A stretch of 64,000 bases of DNA from CADCVW01 sp964251385 (lineage in GTDB: Bacteria > Pseudomonadota > Alphaproteobacteria > Sphingomonadales > Sphingomonadaceae): assembly GCA_964251385.1 (NCBI GenBank), contig CAXUJK010000001.1, positions 434,001 to 498,000 on the forward strand, read 5' to 3'. Positions 43,779 to 51,688 of the stretch are shown here, in pieces (the stretch's first letter is position 1; each line of letters opens with the position of its first letter). Below the pieces are notes generated by a model. It ran no database searches. It saw nothing but the letters and a program-made list of their open reading frames with translations, and was not told the DNA's origin. Position numbers and translations under genes: made by a program.

Positions 43779-44548
43779 CCGAACGCCAGCACGGTGATGA
43801 GCAGGTTGGACAGCAGGATCAGCAAAAACGCGGACACGACCGCGCCCGTCGTCGCGCGTCCGACCCCCGCCGCGCCGCCCTTCGAATGGAAGCCGTAATA
43901 GCATCCCATCAGTGCGATGACGAAGCCGAACACCGCCGCCTTGGCAATGCTCATGCCGAGATCGTTCCACTCGAGGATGCGGCGCGAGGCTTCGAGGTAG
44001 CGCACGGGGTTGAAGCCGAGCTTGTAGACGCTGAGGAGGTACCCGCCGAACACGCCCAGCGCGTTGGCGACGAGCACGAGCAGCGGCAGCGCGATCAGCG
44101 CCGCCAGGATACGCGGGGCGATGAGGTAGCGGTACGGGTCGGTACGCAGCGTCGCCAGCGCGTCGATCTGTTCGGTCACGCGCATCGTTCCGATCTCCGC
44201 CGCCATCGCGGCCGACACGCGGCCCGCGACCATGAGGCCGAGCAGGACGGGTCCGAGTTCGCGTACGATGCCGATGACGACGATCGAGGGCACCGCGGAC
44301 TGCGCGCTGAGCCTCGAGCCGCCCGTGAAGATCTGCTGCGCGAGCGCCGCGCCCGTGAACAACGCGGTCAACCCGACCACGGGAAGCGAGAACCAGCCGA
44401 TGTGGAGCAGCTGATCGCCAAGGCGGTCGAGATAATATGGGGGAGCGGCGGCGTGCCTGGCCGTGCGTCCCGCGAACGTCGTCACGCGGCCGACGGCGGA
44501 CAGCCAGCCAAGCACGGGCCGCCCGATCGCGGCGAAGATCCGAACCAC
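43775..44548 (-). CDS. mlaE: MlaE-type ABC transporter permease
   Basis: Inner-membrane permease partner of MlaF for glycerophospholipid transport. It has 257 residues from GTG 44548. MlaE family motifs: GWFSLPVVGLTALFTGAALA, IVRELGPVLLGLMVAGRVSA, EIGTMRVTEQIDAL and MGCYYGFHSKGGAAGVGRAT. Five to six hydrophobic helices are visible. The frame is open far upstream, but the family N-terminus (RPVLGWLSAVGRVT) fits this GTG, 2 bases after the alr stop. Confidence 0.92.
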   Translation of the reverse strand: MVRIFAAIGRPVLGWLSAVGRVTTFAGRTARHAAAPPYYLDRLGDQLLHIGWFSLPVVGLTALFTGAALAQQIFTGGSRLSAQSAVPSIVVIGIVRELGPVLLGLMVAGRVSAAMAAEIGTMRVTEQIDALATLRTDPYRYLIAPRILAALIALPLLVLVANALGVFGGYLLSVYKLGFNPVRYLEASRRILEWNDLGMSIAKAAVFGFVIALMGCYYGFHSKGGAAGVGRATTGAVVSAFLLILLSNLLITVLAFG

Positions 44549-44550
44549 CC

Positions 44551-45600
44551 TCAGAGCCAGCGCCGCGCGTAGCGGTGCGCGAGCCCGGTCAGCAGCTCGT
44601 ACTGCGACAGGCCGGATCGCGCGGACGCCTCGGCCAAGTCGTACTCGACATGGAGCCAGTCCCCTTCCTCGACCCGCGCGGCACCCAGCCTCACCGCGAC
44701 CAGATCCATCGACACGCGTCCCGCCACGTCCAGCACTACGTCCTCGTGCCGGACGCCCGCATGCGTTCCCGAAAACGCGCGCGCGTACCCGTCGGCATAG
44801 CCGATGTTGAGGATGGCGACGCGTTCGTCGCGTTGCGCGCGGTACGTCGCGCCGTAGCCGACGGTCTCGCCCGCCGCGACATCGCGGACCTGCAACACCT
44901 GCGCCTCCAGATGCGCGACCTGCGCAAGCCCCTCGAGCTGCGCCGCATCGTCCGGGTGCGGGACGCCGCCGTAGAGCGCGAGACCCGGACGCGTCAGGTC
45001 GAACGCGTACGCTTCGCCCAGGCACACGCCTGCCGAATTGGCGAGGCTGTACCGCTTGGCCGGCACCTGCGCAGCGAGCGCGGCCATGTCGCTTTGCTGG
45101 CGCGCGTTCATCGGATCCTCGCGAACGTCCGCACACGCCAGGTGGCTCATCACCGTGTCGATAGCGAGGCCGTCAAGCAGGCCGGACGCCGCGTCGCGCA
45201 TCGTCAGCCCGAGGCGGTTCATCCCCGTGTCGACCATGACGTCGCAGAGCCGCCCCGTCTCCTTCCACCACGCGACCTGCCGCACGGTGTTCAGGACGGG
45301 CCGGGCTGGGTAGGCGAGCGCGACATCGCGGTCCTCAGGCCGCAGCCCGTGAAAGACGGAGAGCCCGACATCGCCGGCCATCGGAAGCAGGGCCTCGACC
45401 TCGTCCCAGGTGGACACGTAGAAGTCGCGGCACCCCGCCGCGCTCAGCACGGCCACGACTTCGCGCGCGCCCAGACCGTAGCCGTCCGCCTTGACGGCCG
45501 CGCCGCACGCCGCGCCGCCGCTCCTCGCATCCAGCCAGCGCCAATTGGCCGCCAGTGCGTCTCCGTCGATCGTCAGGCGCAGGGGTGAGGACGCGGGCAT
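44551..45600 (-). CDS. alr: Alanine racemase
   Basis: PLP-dependent production of D-alanine for peptidoglycan. It has 349 residues. The PLP lysine is Lys37 in CGAAVKADGYGLGA, and the second catalytic base is the tyrosine in ETVGYGATYRA. Other motifs are MVDTGMNRLGL, HLACADV, NSAGVCLG and AGRVSMDLVAV. The gene leads an alr-mlaE-mlaF transcript, an arrangement that ties together envelope functions. Confidence 0.95.
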   Translation of the reverse strand: MPASSPLRLTIDGDALAANWRWLDARSGGAACGAAVKADGYGLGAREVVAVLSAAGCRDFYVSTWDEVEALLPMAGDVGLSVFHGLRPEDRDVALAYPARPVLNTVRQVAWWKETGRLCDVMVDTGMNRLGLTMRDAASGLLDGLAIDTVMSHLACADVREDPMNARQQSDMAALAAQVPAKRYSLANSAGVCLGEAYAFDLTRPGLALYGGVPHPDDAAQLEGLAQVAHLEAQVLQVRDVAAGETVGYGATYRAQRDERVAILNIGYADGYARAFSGTHAGVRHEDVVLDVAGRVSMDLVAVRLGAARVEEGDWLHVEYDLAEASARSGLSQYELLTGLAHRYARRWL

Positions 45601-45664
45601 CGCCGTCGCGGATAGCTGGCGCTACCCGGCTAGTCGAGTTCCTTGGCGCTCGTGTCGCGGACGC

Positions 45665-47275
45665 TCAGTCGAGCTGGCGTCCCGCCGTCTCCGGCAACCA
45701 GATCACGGTCACGACAAGAGCCATCGCGACCACGGCCATCGTGTACCACAGCCCCGCGAACGGATCGCCCGTGCGCGCGATGATGTACTGGCTGATGAAC
45801 GGCAGGAAGCCGCCGAAATAGCCGGTGCCGATATGGTAGGGGATCGACATCGAGCTGTATCGGATGCGCGCGGGGAACAGCTCGGTCAGCAACGCGGCGA
45901 CGGGTCCGTAGGTCGCGCCCGACAGGGCGGACAGGACGGCGATCGCGAGCAGGATCGTGACGATGTTGCCGGCGCTGGGTCGCACCTTTTCGAAACGGTA
46001 GCCGGCGTCGGCGAGCCGCGCGTCGAGGCTGGCGGGCGCGGTGTCGGCGACGGGCGAGCCGCCGATCGTCAGGGCGAGCCGCGGCGCCTCGCGCTTGGTG
46101 TACGTGACTCCCTTCTTTGACAAATAGTCGAGCAGCCTGCCGCACGCAGTGGCCTGGCCGCCGCTGGCGAACGGATTGTAGCTGCAGTCGGGTCCGGCGA
46201 TCACCACCGGCGCGCGGCGCGAGGCTTCGGCCAGAGCCGGGTTCCCCGCGTCCGCGATCACCCCGAACACCGGAAAGAGCAGCAGCAGCGTCAGCGCGTA
46301 GCCGATCACGATCGGCTTCTTGCGGCCGATGCGGTCCGACAGCCAGCCGAACAGGATGAACCATCCGAGACCCAGCACGACGCTCGCACCCACGATCAGC
46401 CGCGCCACTGTATCCTCGACGCGCAGGCTGTTCTGGAGAAAGTAGAGGACCTGGAACTGCGCGGTGTACCAGATGACGGTCAAGCCGGCGGCGATGCCGA
46501 TCATGGAGACGACCATGAGGCCGACGTTGCGCTTCGTGGAAAAGCTTTCCTTGAGCGGATTGCGCGCGAGCTCGCCGCGTTCCTTCATGTCCTGGAACAC
46601 GGGGCTTTCGGACAGTTTCAACCGCATCCAGAGCGAGATCGCCAGCAGCACGATCGAGAACAGGAACGGGATGCGCCAGCCCCATGCCGCCCAGTCCGCC
46701 TCGCTCATCGCCGCCTGCGTGCCGAGCACGACGATCAGGCTCAGCAGGAAGCCGCCCGCGACGCTCGCCTGGATGAAGCTGGTGTAGAAGCCGCGCTTGT
46801 CCGCCGCCGCATGTTCGGCGACGTAGATCGCCGCGCCGCCATATTCGCCCCCGAGCGCCAGCCCCTGCAGGACGCGCAGCAGGACGAGGACGATCGGGGC
46901 CGCCGCGCCTATGGTGGCGTAGGTCGGCACGAGCCCGACTCCCGCGGTCGCGAGGCCCATCAGCGTAATCGTGACGAGGAAAGTGTATTTGCGGCCTAGC
47001 TTGTCGCCGAGATATCCGAACAGCACCGCACCCAGCGGCCTGAAACCGAACCCGACCGCGAACGAGGCCAATGCGAGCAGCAGCTGCAGCGTCGCATTGT
47101 CGGACGGGAAGAAGAGCTTGCCGATGACCGCGGCGAGCGTCCCGTAGATGAAGAAATCGTACCACTCGAACACGGTGCCAAGCGAGGAGGCGATGATGAC
47201 GAGGCGTATGCGCTTGGTGTCGACCGGGGATGAAGTCGGTGCTGCTGGTGCCGCCGATCCCGTCAATGTGGCCAT
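45665..47275 (-). CDS. MHS-family MFS transporter (metabolite:H+ symporter type)
   Basis: 536 residues, 12 predicted helices. The MHS N-terminus is typical: SSLGTVFEWYDFFIYGTLAA. The cytoplasmic signature GDKLGRKYTF and LQGLALGGEYGGAAIYVAEHA also fit, as does WLSDRIGRKKPI in the second half. Between the eighth and ninth helices is an extra loop of about 100 residues with two cysteines (AGPDCSYNPFASGGQATACG), unlike E. coli ProP or KgtP. The substrate, probably an organic acid or osmolyte, is unknown. A palindromic repeat lies just upstream. Confidence 0.9.
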   Translation of the reverse strand: MATLTGSAAPAAPTSSPVDTKRIRLVIIASSLGTVFEWYDFFIYGTLAAVIGKLFFPSDNATLQLLLALASFAVGFGFRPLGAVLFGYLGDKLGRKYTFLVTITLMGLATAGVGLVPTYATIGAAAPIVLVLLRVLQGLALGGEYGGAAIYVAEHAAADKRGFYTSFIQASVAGGFLLSLIVVLGTQAAMSEADWAAWGWRIPFLFSIVLLAISLWMRLKLSESPVFQDMKERGELARNPLKESFSTKRNVGLMVVSMIGIAAGLTVIWYTAQFQVLYFLQNSLRVEDTVARLIVGASVVLGLGWFILFGWLSDRIGRKKPIVIGYALTLLLLFPVFGVIADAGNPALAEASRRAPVVIAGPDCSYNPFASGGQATACGRLLDYLSKKGVTYTKREAPRLALTIGGSPVADTAPASLDARLADAGYRFEKVRPSAGNIVTILLAIAVLSALSGATYGPVAALLTELFPARIRYSSMSIPYHIGTGYFGGFLPFISQYIIARTGDPFAGLWYTMAVVAMALVVTVIWLPETAGRQLD

Positions 47276-47287
47276 TCCATCCCCAAT

Positions 47288-47395
47288 CCGTTCGGGCTGA
47301 GCTTGTCGAAGCCTTCCCCTTGTTCTTGAGCGGAAGTTAGCGGATGTCTGCGGTTAAGAACAAGTAGAGGGCTTCGACAGGCTCAGCCCGAACGG
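47288..47395. repeat. CGTTCGGGCTGAGC-type inverted repeat
   Basis: 26-base arms (47288-47313 and 47370-47395) are inverted copies with one mismatch. The 56-base interior holds a second 9-bp pair (47319-47327 with 47356-47364). The sequence type is a familiar dispersed intergenic element of sphingomonads. It separates the MHS transporter start from the end of the Tat-exported transpeptidase-like gene. Confidence 0.85.
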
Positions 47396-47421
47396 GCTTG
47401 TTTGACCGGCTTCGGTCCCTC

Positions 47422-48087
47422 TTACGCCTTGTCGGCGTAGATCATGTGGCCCGGCGAGAGCCGCGCGAGGACGCCGTACAGATCTTCCCTCGCAACCGCG
47501 AAACAGCCTTCGCTGCGCCCTACCTTGCCGTGGTCGCGGATCATGTGCTCGCCGACATAATCCGCGCCGTGGACCACGATCGCGCGTTCCAGCGCATTGC
47601 TGTTGGAGTAGTCGAGCCCGTTCAGCCGCAGCGACAGGCCGTACTTCCCCGTGTAGCGCTCGCCCGTGAGATACGCCCCACGCGACGTCGCGAGTGATCC
47701 ATACTCGTTCGAGAAATATTGGACGTACCCGCTATGCATCGGATCGGACCCGCGGCCGTGCGCCACCAGGAAGCTGGTCACGCGTCCGGTGATCGTATCG
47801 AGAACGTGAAAGCGGGCATCCGCCGACTGGCGGTTGAAATCGGCGATCCCCAACAGCCCACGCTCGCGAACTATCCCTGCGTGCTGCGCGAGCGACGCGC
47901 GGGCACGGGCAAGGAGCGCAGGATGCACGACGGACGCACCACCCTGAAAGCGCCGGGGCAGATGCGTGAGCGAAGGTAGCAGGGGACCACTCGCCAAGGC
48001 CGGTCCCGCCACGACGCAGCCCGCCGCGACCATCCCGGCCTTCAGAAAACCCCGTCGCGTGCTTGGTCCGGAATGCGCTTCGTTCAA
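47422..48087 (-). CDS. Murein L,D-transpeptidase catalytic-domain-like protein, Tat-exported
   Basis: 221 residues. A perfect Tat motif, STRRGFLKAGMVAAGCVVAG, is followed by a compact L,D-transpeptidase-like catalytic domain: IVVHGADYVGEHMIRDHGKVG and the nucleophile in RSEGCFAVARED. It is probably periplasmic and active on cell-wall peptides, or a relative of the YkuD fold. The start is TTG at 48087, chosen for the GAGG eight bases upstream and a normal Tat n-region; the frame stays open to 48147. A second, larger L,D-transpeptidase gene lies directly upstream. Confidence 0.8.
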   Translation of the reverse strand: MNEAHSGPSTRRGFLKAGMVAAGCVVAGPALASGPLLPSLTHLPRRFQGGASVVHPALLARARASLAQHAGIVRERGLLGIADFNRQSADARFHVLDTITGRVTSFLVAHGRGSDPMHSGYVQYFSNEYGSLATSRGAYLTGERYTGKYGLSLRLNGLDYSNSNALERAIVVHGADYVGEHMIRDHGKVGRSEGCFAVAREDLYGVLARLSPGHMIYADKA

Positions 48088-48209
48088 TGCAGAAACCTCG
48101 TCGATCCGGCAAGTATTGTAGCAGCATCGGCTTAACGGCGGCGACACGATTTCGCGGTTAACGAACGGCTTACGCCCCGCTCTTCACACGCTTCGTCGTG
48201 GCGCGATGG

Positions 48210-49484
48210 TTAAACCGCGTCGAGCGCCTTCACCACCTGCGCGTCGCGCCCATAGGGATCGGAGAGCGTGACGAGCTTGCCTTCCGCGTCTTGCTCCGCG
48301 GTGAAGTAGACCAGCCACACCGGCCAATTCTTCTTGAGCGGCAATGTCTTGGTCTTGGCCTGCGCCTGCGCCTCGCGCAGCGCGGGAAGCAACTCCTCGC
48401 CCGCGAGCCGGGCGGCGAGCTGATCGATATACTGAACGCGGATGCAGCCGTGGCTCGCCGCGCGCATCTGCTTGGCGAACAGCGCCTTCGCGGGCGTATC
48501 GTGCAGGTAGATCGCGTGCGGATTGTACATCTCGACCTTCATCTTGCCGAGCGCGTTCTTGGGCCCGGGAAGCTGGCGCACGAGATAGCCGCCGCGCCCG
48601 TCGGGCTTGTACTCGTACCCGCCGACGCCGGGACGCAGGCCCGACGACTTGATGATCGATTGCGGGACGTGCCACGACGGGTTCGCCGTCACCGCGCCCG
48701 CGGGCACGGCGAGCTGCGGCGTCGGGGTCGACTTGGCCCCTACCACGACGTTGTGGATCGCCGCGATCTTGCCGCTCTGCACGACCCAAAGCTGATAGGT
48801 CGGCACGTTGACGTAGACGTAATCGGTGCCGAGCGTGCGCGGCATCCAACGCCAACGCTCCATGTTCGCGCGAAGCATGTTGCGCGTCTTGGCGTCGGTC
48901 GCGTCGGTCAGCGCGGTGCGCATCGCGGCATAATGCCGGTTCTGCGGCCGCTGCGCGCCGATCCACGCGCCGACGGTGTCGCCGTTGACGGCTTCGGCGA
49001 GGCCGGCGGGGAGCATGTATGCTTCCTCGGCCTTGCGCTCGATGAACCACTGGAACTTGGCCTTGTCGCCCGTCAGCCGCCCGAACGCGTAGTCGCGCGC
49101 CAGCTGCAGCGCTGCCTTGTTGGCGACCGCGTTCAGCGGGGCACCCTCGCCGTCGGCGATGGCCGCGATCAGCGCGTCATGCTGGTAGTCGACCGGATCG
49201 AGCCCCTCGAGCTTGGCATCCTTGACCATCGAAAGCAGCTGCTTGGCATCCTCGAGATCCCACGGCACGTCGATGGCTGCGGGTTCGGGCAATGCTTTGG
49301 GGGCGGGCGCGTCGACGATATCGGACCCCGTAAGCCCGGCCTGCGGATCGGGCCCGGCCGGTGCGGTCGCGCCTGGGGCACCCGCGGTGACCTTGGCACC
49401 CGGAACCGCCGTCTGCGCCAGCGCTCCCGTCGTCAACGCAAGCGCGGCCGCTCCCGATACCCAAGCTCCGAAACGCTTCACCAC
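48210..49484 (-). CDS. L,D-transpeptidase (YcbB-like, with scaffold domain)
   Basis: Makes 3-3 peptidoglycan cross-links or anchors proteins to the wall. It has 424 residues. A signal peptide (KRFGAWVSGAAALALTTGALA), a Pro/Ala-rich spacer, a helical scaffold (RDYAFGRLTGDKAKFQWFIE) and the YkuD domain follow in order. The catalytic histidine is in IYLHDTPAK, and the Cys nucleophile is in ASHGCIRVQYIDQLA. GTG 49484 is preferred, with GGGGAG five bases before it; the ATG at 49511 region would place that site inside the gene. Confidence 0.9.
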   Translation of the reverse strand: MVKRFGAWVSGAAALALTTGALAQTAVPGAKVTAGAPGATAPAGPDPQAGLTGSDIVDAPAPKALPEPAAIDVPWDLEDAKQLLSMVKDAKLEGLDPVDYQHDALIAAIADGEGAPLNAVANKAALQLARDYAFGRLTGDKAKFQWFIERKAEEAYMLPAGLAEAVNGDTVGAWIGAQRPQNRHYAAMRTALTDATDAKTRNMLRANMERWRWMPRTLGTDYVYVNVPTYQLWVVQSGKIAAIHNVVVGAKSTPTPQLAVPAGAVTANPSWHVPQSIIKSSGLRPGVGGYEYKPDGRGGYLVRQLPGPKNALGKMKVEMYNPHAIYLHDTPAKALFAKQMRAASHGCIRVQYIDQLAARLAGEELLPALREAQAQAKTKTLPLKKNWPVWLVYFTAEQDAEGKLVTLSDPYGRDAQVVKALDAV

Positions 49485-49551
49485 CGATACTCCCCTTTGA
49501 TCCTGCAACATATGTGTGCGGCCCGACATCGTAACAACGGCTGAACGCGCG

Positions 49552-49752
49552 TCAGTCCCCACCGCCACCACCGTCGCCTCCGCCGCCGTCGCCACTGCTA
49601 TCACCGTCGAACCATCCGCCGCCGCCGTCGCCATCAAGTTCCCCGTTCGCCCGCCATCGGCGTCGACGGTTGGAACGTGCCGTCGACCAAGCCCACAGGC
49701 CTGCGAACAGGATAACGAAGGCTCCGGCGAGGATCGACTCATCCATGCTCAC
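49552..49752 (-). CDS. Small single-helix protein with Gly/Asp-rich tail
   Basis: 66 residues. One membrane helix (ILAGAFVILFAGLWAWS), a basic stop-transfer (ARSNRRRRWR), then a tail of Gly and Asp (GGGGWFDGDSSGDGGGGDGG). The GTG at 49752 overlaps the glmS stop (GTGA); ATG 49746 two codons later is the alternative. I do not know its function. The glycine-aspartate tail resembles those of other small, unnamed membrane proteins of sphingomonads. Confidence 0.6.
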   Translation of the reverse strand: MSMDESILAGAFVILFAGLWAWSTARSNRRRRWRANGELDGDGGGGWFDGDSSGDGGGGDGGGGGD

Positions 49753-51584
49753 TCTACGGTCACCGACTTCGCCAGGTTGCGCGGCTGGTCGACGTCCGTG
49801 CCCTTGAACACCGCGACGTGGTAGGCGAGCAGCTGCACCGGCACCGCGTAGACGAGCGGCGCGATGAGCGGGTGGACGACGGGCATTTCGATCGTCGCGA
49901 TCGTACCCTCCCCCGCCGCCGCGATGCCGGCCGCGTCGGAAATCAAGACCACCTTGCCGCCGCGCGCCTGCACTTCCTGCATGTTCGACACGGTCTTTTC
50001 GAACAGCGGTCCGGACGGCGCGAGCACGATCACGGGCACATGTTCGTCGATCAGCGCGATGGGCCCGTGCTTGAGCTCGCCCGCCGCGTAACCTTCGGCG
50101 TGGATGTAGCTGATTTCCTTGAGTTTCAGCGCACCTTCCATCGCCATCGGATAGTCCGGCCCGCGGCCCATGTAGAGCACGTCTCGCGCCGCCGCGATCA
50201 GGGGGGCGATCGCGGCGATATCCTCATCGTGGCCGAGCGCCGCGTTCATCGCGGCGGGTGCTTCGGACAGATGCTCGACGATCCCGCGCTCCTCGTCGGC
50301 GGACAGATGGCCTTTCGCGCGCGCTAGATTGGCGGACAAGGCGGCCAGCACCGCGAGCTGGCACGTGAACGCCTTCGTCGACGCGACCCCGATCTCCGGA
50401 CCCGCATGCGTAGGCAACAACAAATCCGCCTCACGCGCCATCGAGCTCGTCGGGACGTTGACCACGACCGCGATCTTCTGTTCCTTGTCGCGCGCGTGGC
50501 GAAGCGCGGCGAGCGTGTCCGCCGTCTCGCCCGACTGGCTGATGAACAGGGCCAGCCCGCCCGGCTCGAGTACAGGCGCGCGGTAGCGGAACTCGGACGC
50601 GATATCGAGTTCGACGGGCACGCGCGCGAACTGCTCGATCCAGTACTTGGCGACCATGCCGGCGTAGAAGCTCGTCCCGCACGCGACCACCGTGACGCGC
50701 TTGATGTCCGCGAAATCGAAGTCGGGGATCGGCAGCGCGACCCGGCCGTCGAGCGGACGCAGATACGAGACCAAGGTCTGCGCTACGACCATCGGCTGCT
50801 CGAAGATCTCCTTCTGCATGAAGTGGCGGTGATTGCCCTTGTCAGCAGACAGCCCGGATGCGCCAGAGTTTACGACTTCGCGCGCGACCTCGTTGTCGTC
50901 GCGGTCGAAGATGCGCCCCCCGTCGCGGGTGATGACGACCCGGTCGCCTTCCTCCAGATACGTGATCGCCTGCGTCAACGGGGCCAGTGCGAGCGCGTCC
51001 GAGCCGAGATACGTCTCGCCTTCGTTGTCGCCCGTGCCGTAGCCGATCACGAGCGGCGACCCGAGCCGCGCGCCGATCAGCATGTCGGGCCAGCGCCGCG
51101 ACAGGATGGCGAGGCTGAACGCCCCGTGCAGTTGCTTCAGCGCGCGCCGCACAGCTTCTGGAGGCTCGCAACCCGCCTCGATCTCACGGCTGACGAGATG
51201 CGCGACGACTTCGCTGTCCGTCTGGCTCGTGAAGACGCGGCCCTGCGCTTCCAGCTCTTCACGCAAAGTACGAAAATTCTCGATGATGCCGTTGTGAACG
51301 ATCGCGACTTCGGGCGTGGCGTGCGGGTGCGCGTTATCCACGGTTGGAGCGCCATGCGTCGCCCAGCGCGTGTGCGCGATGCCCACCGTGCCGGGCAGCG
51401 GCTCCGCCTCGACCACGCGCGCCAGGTTGTCGAGCTTGCCTTGGGCCCGCCGCCGTTCGAGCTTGCCGTCAACGATCGTGCACAATCCCGCCGAATCGTA
51501 GCCGCGATATTCGAGCCGGCGCAGGCCTTCGAGCAGCCTGGACGAAACCTCGCCGCGCCCGATGATGCCAATGATCCCGCACAT
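49749..51584 (-). CDS. glmS: Glutamine--fructose-6-phosphate aminotransferase (isomerizing)
   Basis: First step of UDP-GlcNAc synthesis. It has 611 residues. Cys2 of MCGIIGIIGRGEV is the glutaminase nucleophile; the N-domain has HTRWATHGAPTVDNAHPH. Two SIS domains follow: ACGTSFYAGMVAKYWIE with SQSGETADTLAALRHA, and MGRGPDYPMAMEGALKLKEI. The C-terminus is NLAKSVTVE. It lies 86 bases downstream of glmU on the same strand, but a strong terminator separates them, so glmS probably has its own promoter within or after that region. Confidence 0.97.
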   Translation of the reverse strand: MCGIIGIIGRGEVSSRLLEGLRRLEYRGYDSAGLCTIVDGKLERRRAQGKLDNLARVVEAEPLPGTVGIAHTRWATHGAPTVDNAHPHATPEVAIVHNGIIENFRTLREELEAQGRVFTSQTDSEVVAHLVSREIEAGCEPPEAVRRALKQLHGAFSLAILSRRWPDMLIGARLGSPLVIGYGTGDNEGETYLGSDALALAPLTQAITYLEEGDRVVITRDGGRIFDRDDNEVAREVVNSGASGLSADKGNHRHFMQKEIFEQPMVVAQTLVSYLRPLDGRVALPIPDFDFADIKRVTVVACGTSFYAGMVAKYWIEQFARVPVELDIASEFRYRAPVLEPGGLALFISQSGETADTLAALRHARDKEQKIAVVVNVPTSSMAREADLLLPTHAGPEIGVASTKAFTCQLAVLAALSANLARAKGHLSADEERGIVEHLSEAPAAMNAALGHDEDIAAIAPLIAAARDVLYMGRGPDYPMAMEGALKLKEISYIHAEGYAAGELKHGPIALIDEHVPVIVLAPSGPLFEKTVSNMQEVQARGGKVVLISDAAGIAAAGEGTIATIEMPVVHPLIAPLVYAVPVQLLAYHVAVFKGTDVDQPRNLAKSVTVE

Positions 51585-51600
51585 TCAAATTATCCCGATC

Positions 51601-51688
51601 AAAAGAAAAGCTCGTTCGTCCCGAGTGAAAACGAGGGGCGCTAACAAGCCCGGACGCACGCCCCTCGTTTTCACTCGGGACGAACGAG
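51601..51688 (-). terminator. Giant glmU terminator: 30-bp perfect inverted repeat plus U-tract
   Basis: Arms 51611-51640 and 51659-51688 are perfect 30-base inverted copies with an 18-base loop. In the glmU transcript the 5' arm contains the last codons and stop of glmU (LVRPE-stop), and the 3' arm is followed by CUUUUCUUUU. This is far longer than a usual intrinsic terminator stem and it overlaps coding sequence. Confidence 0.85.
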
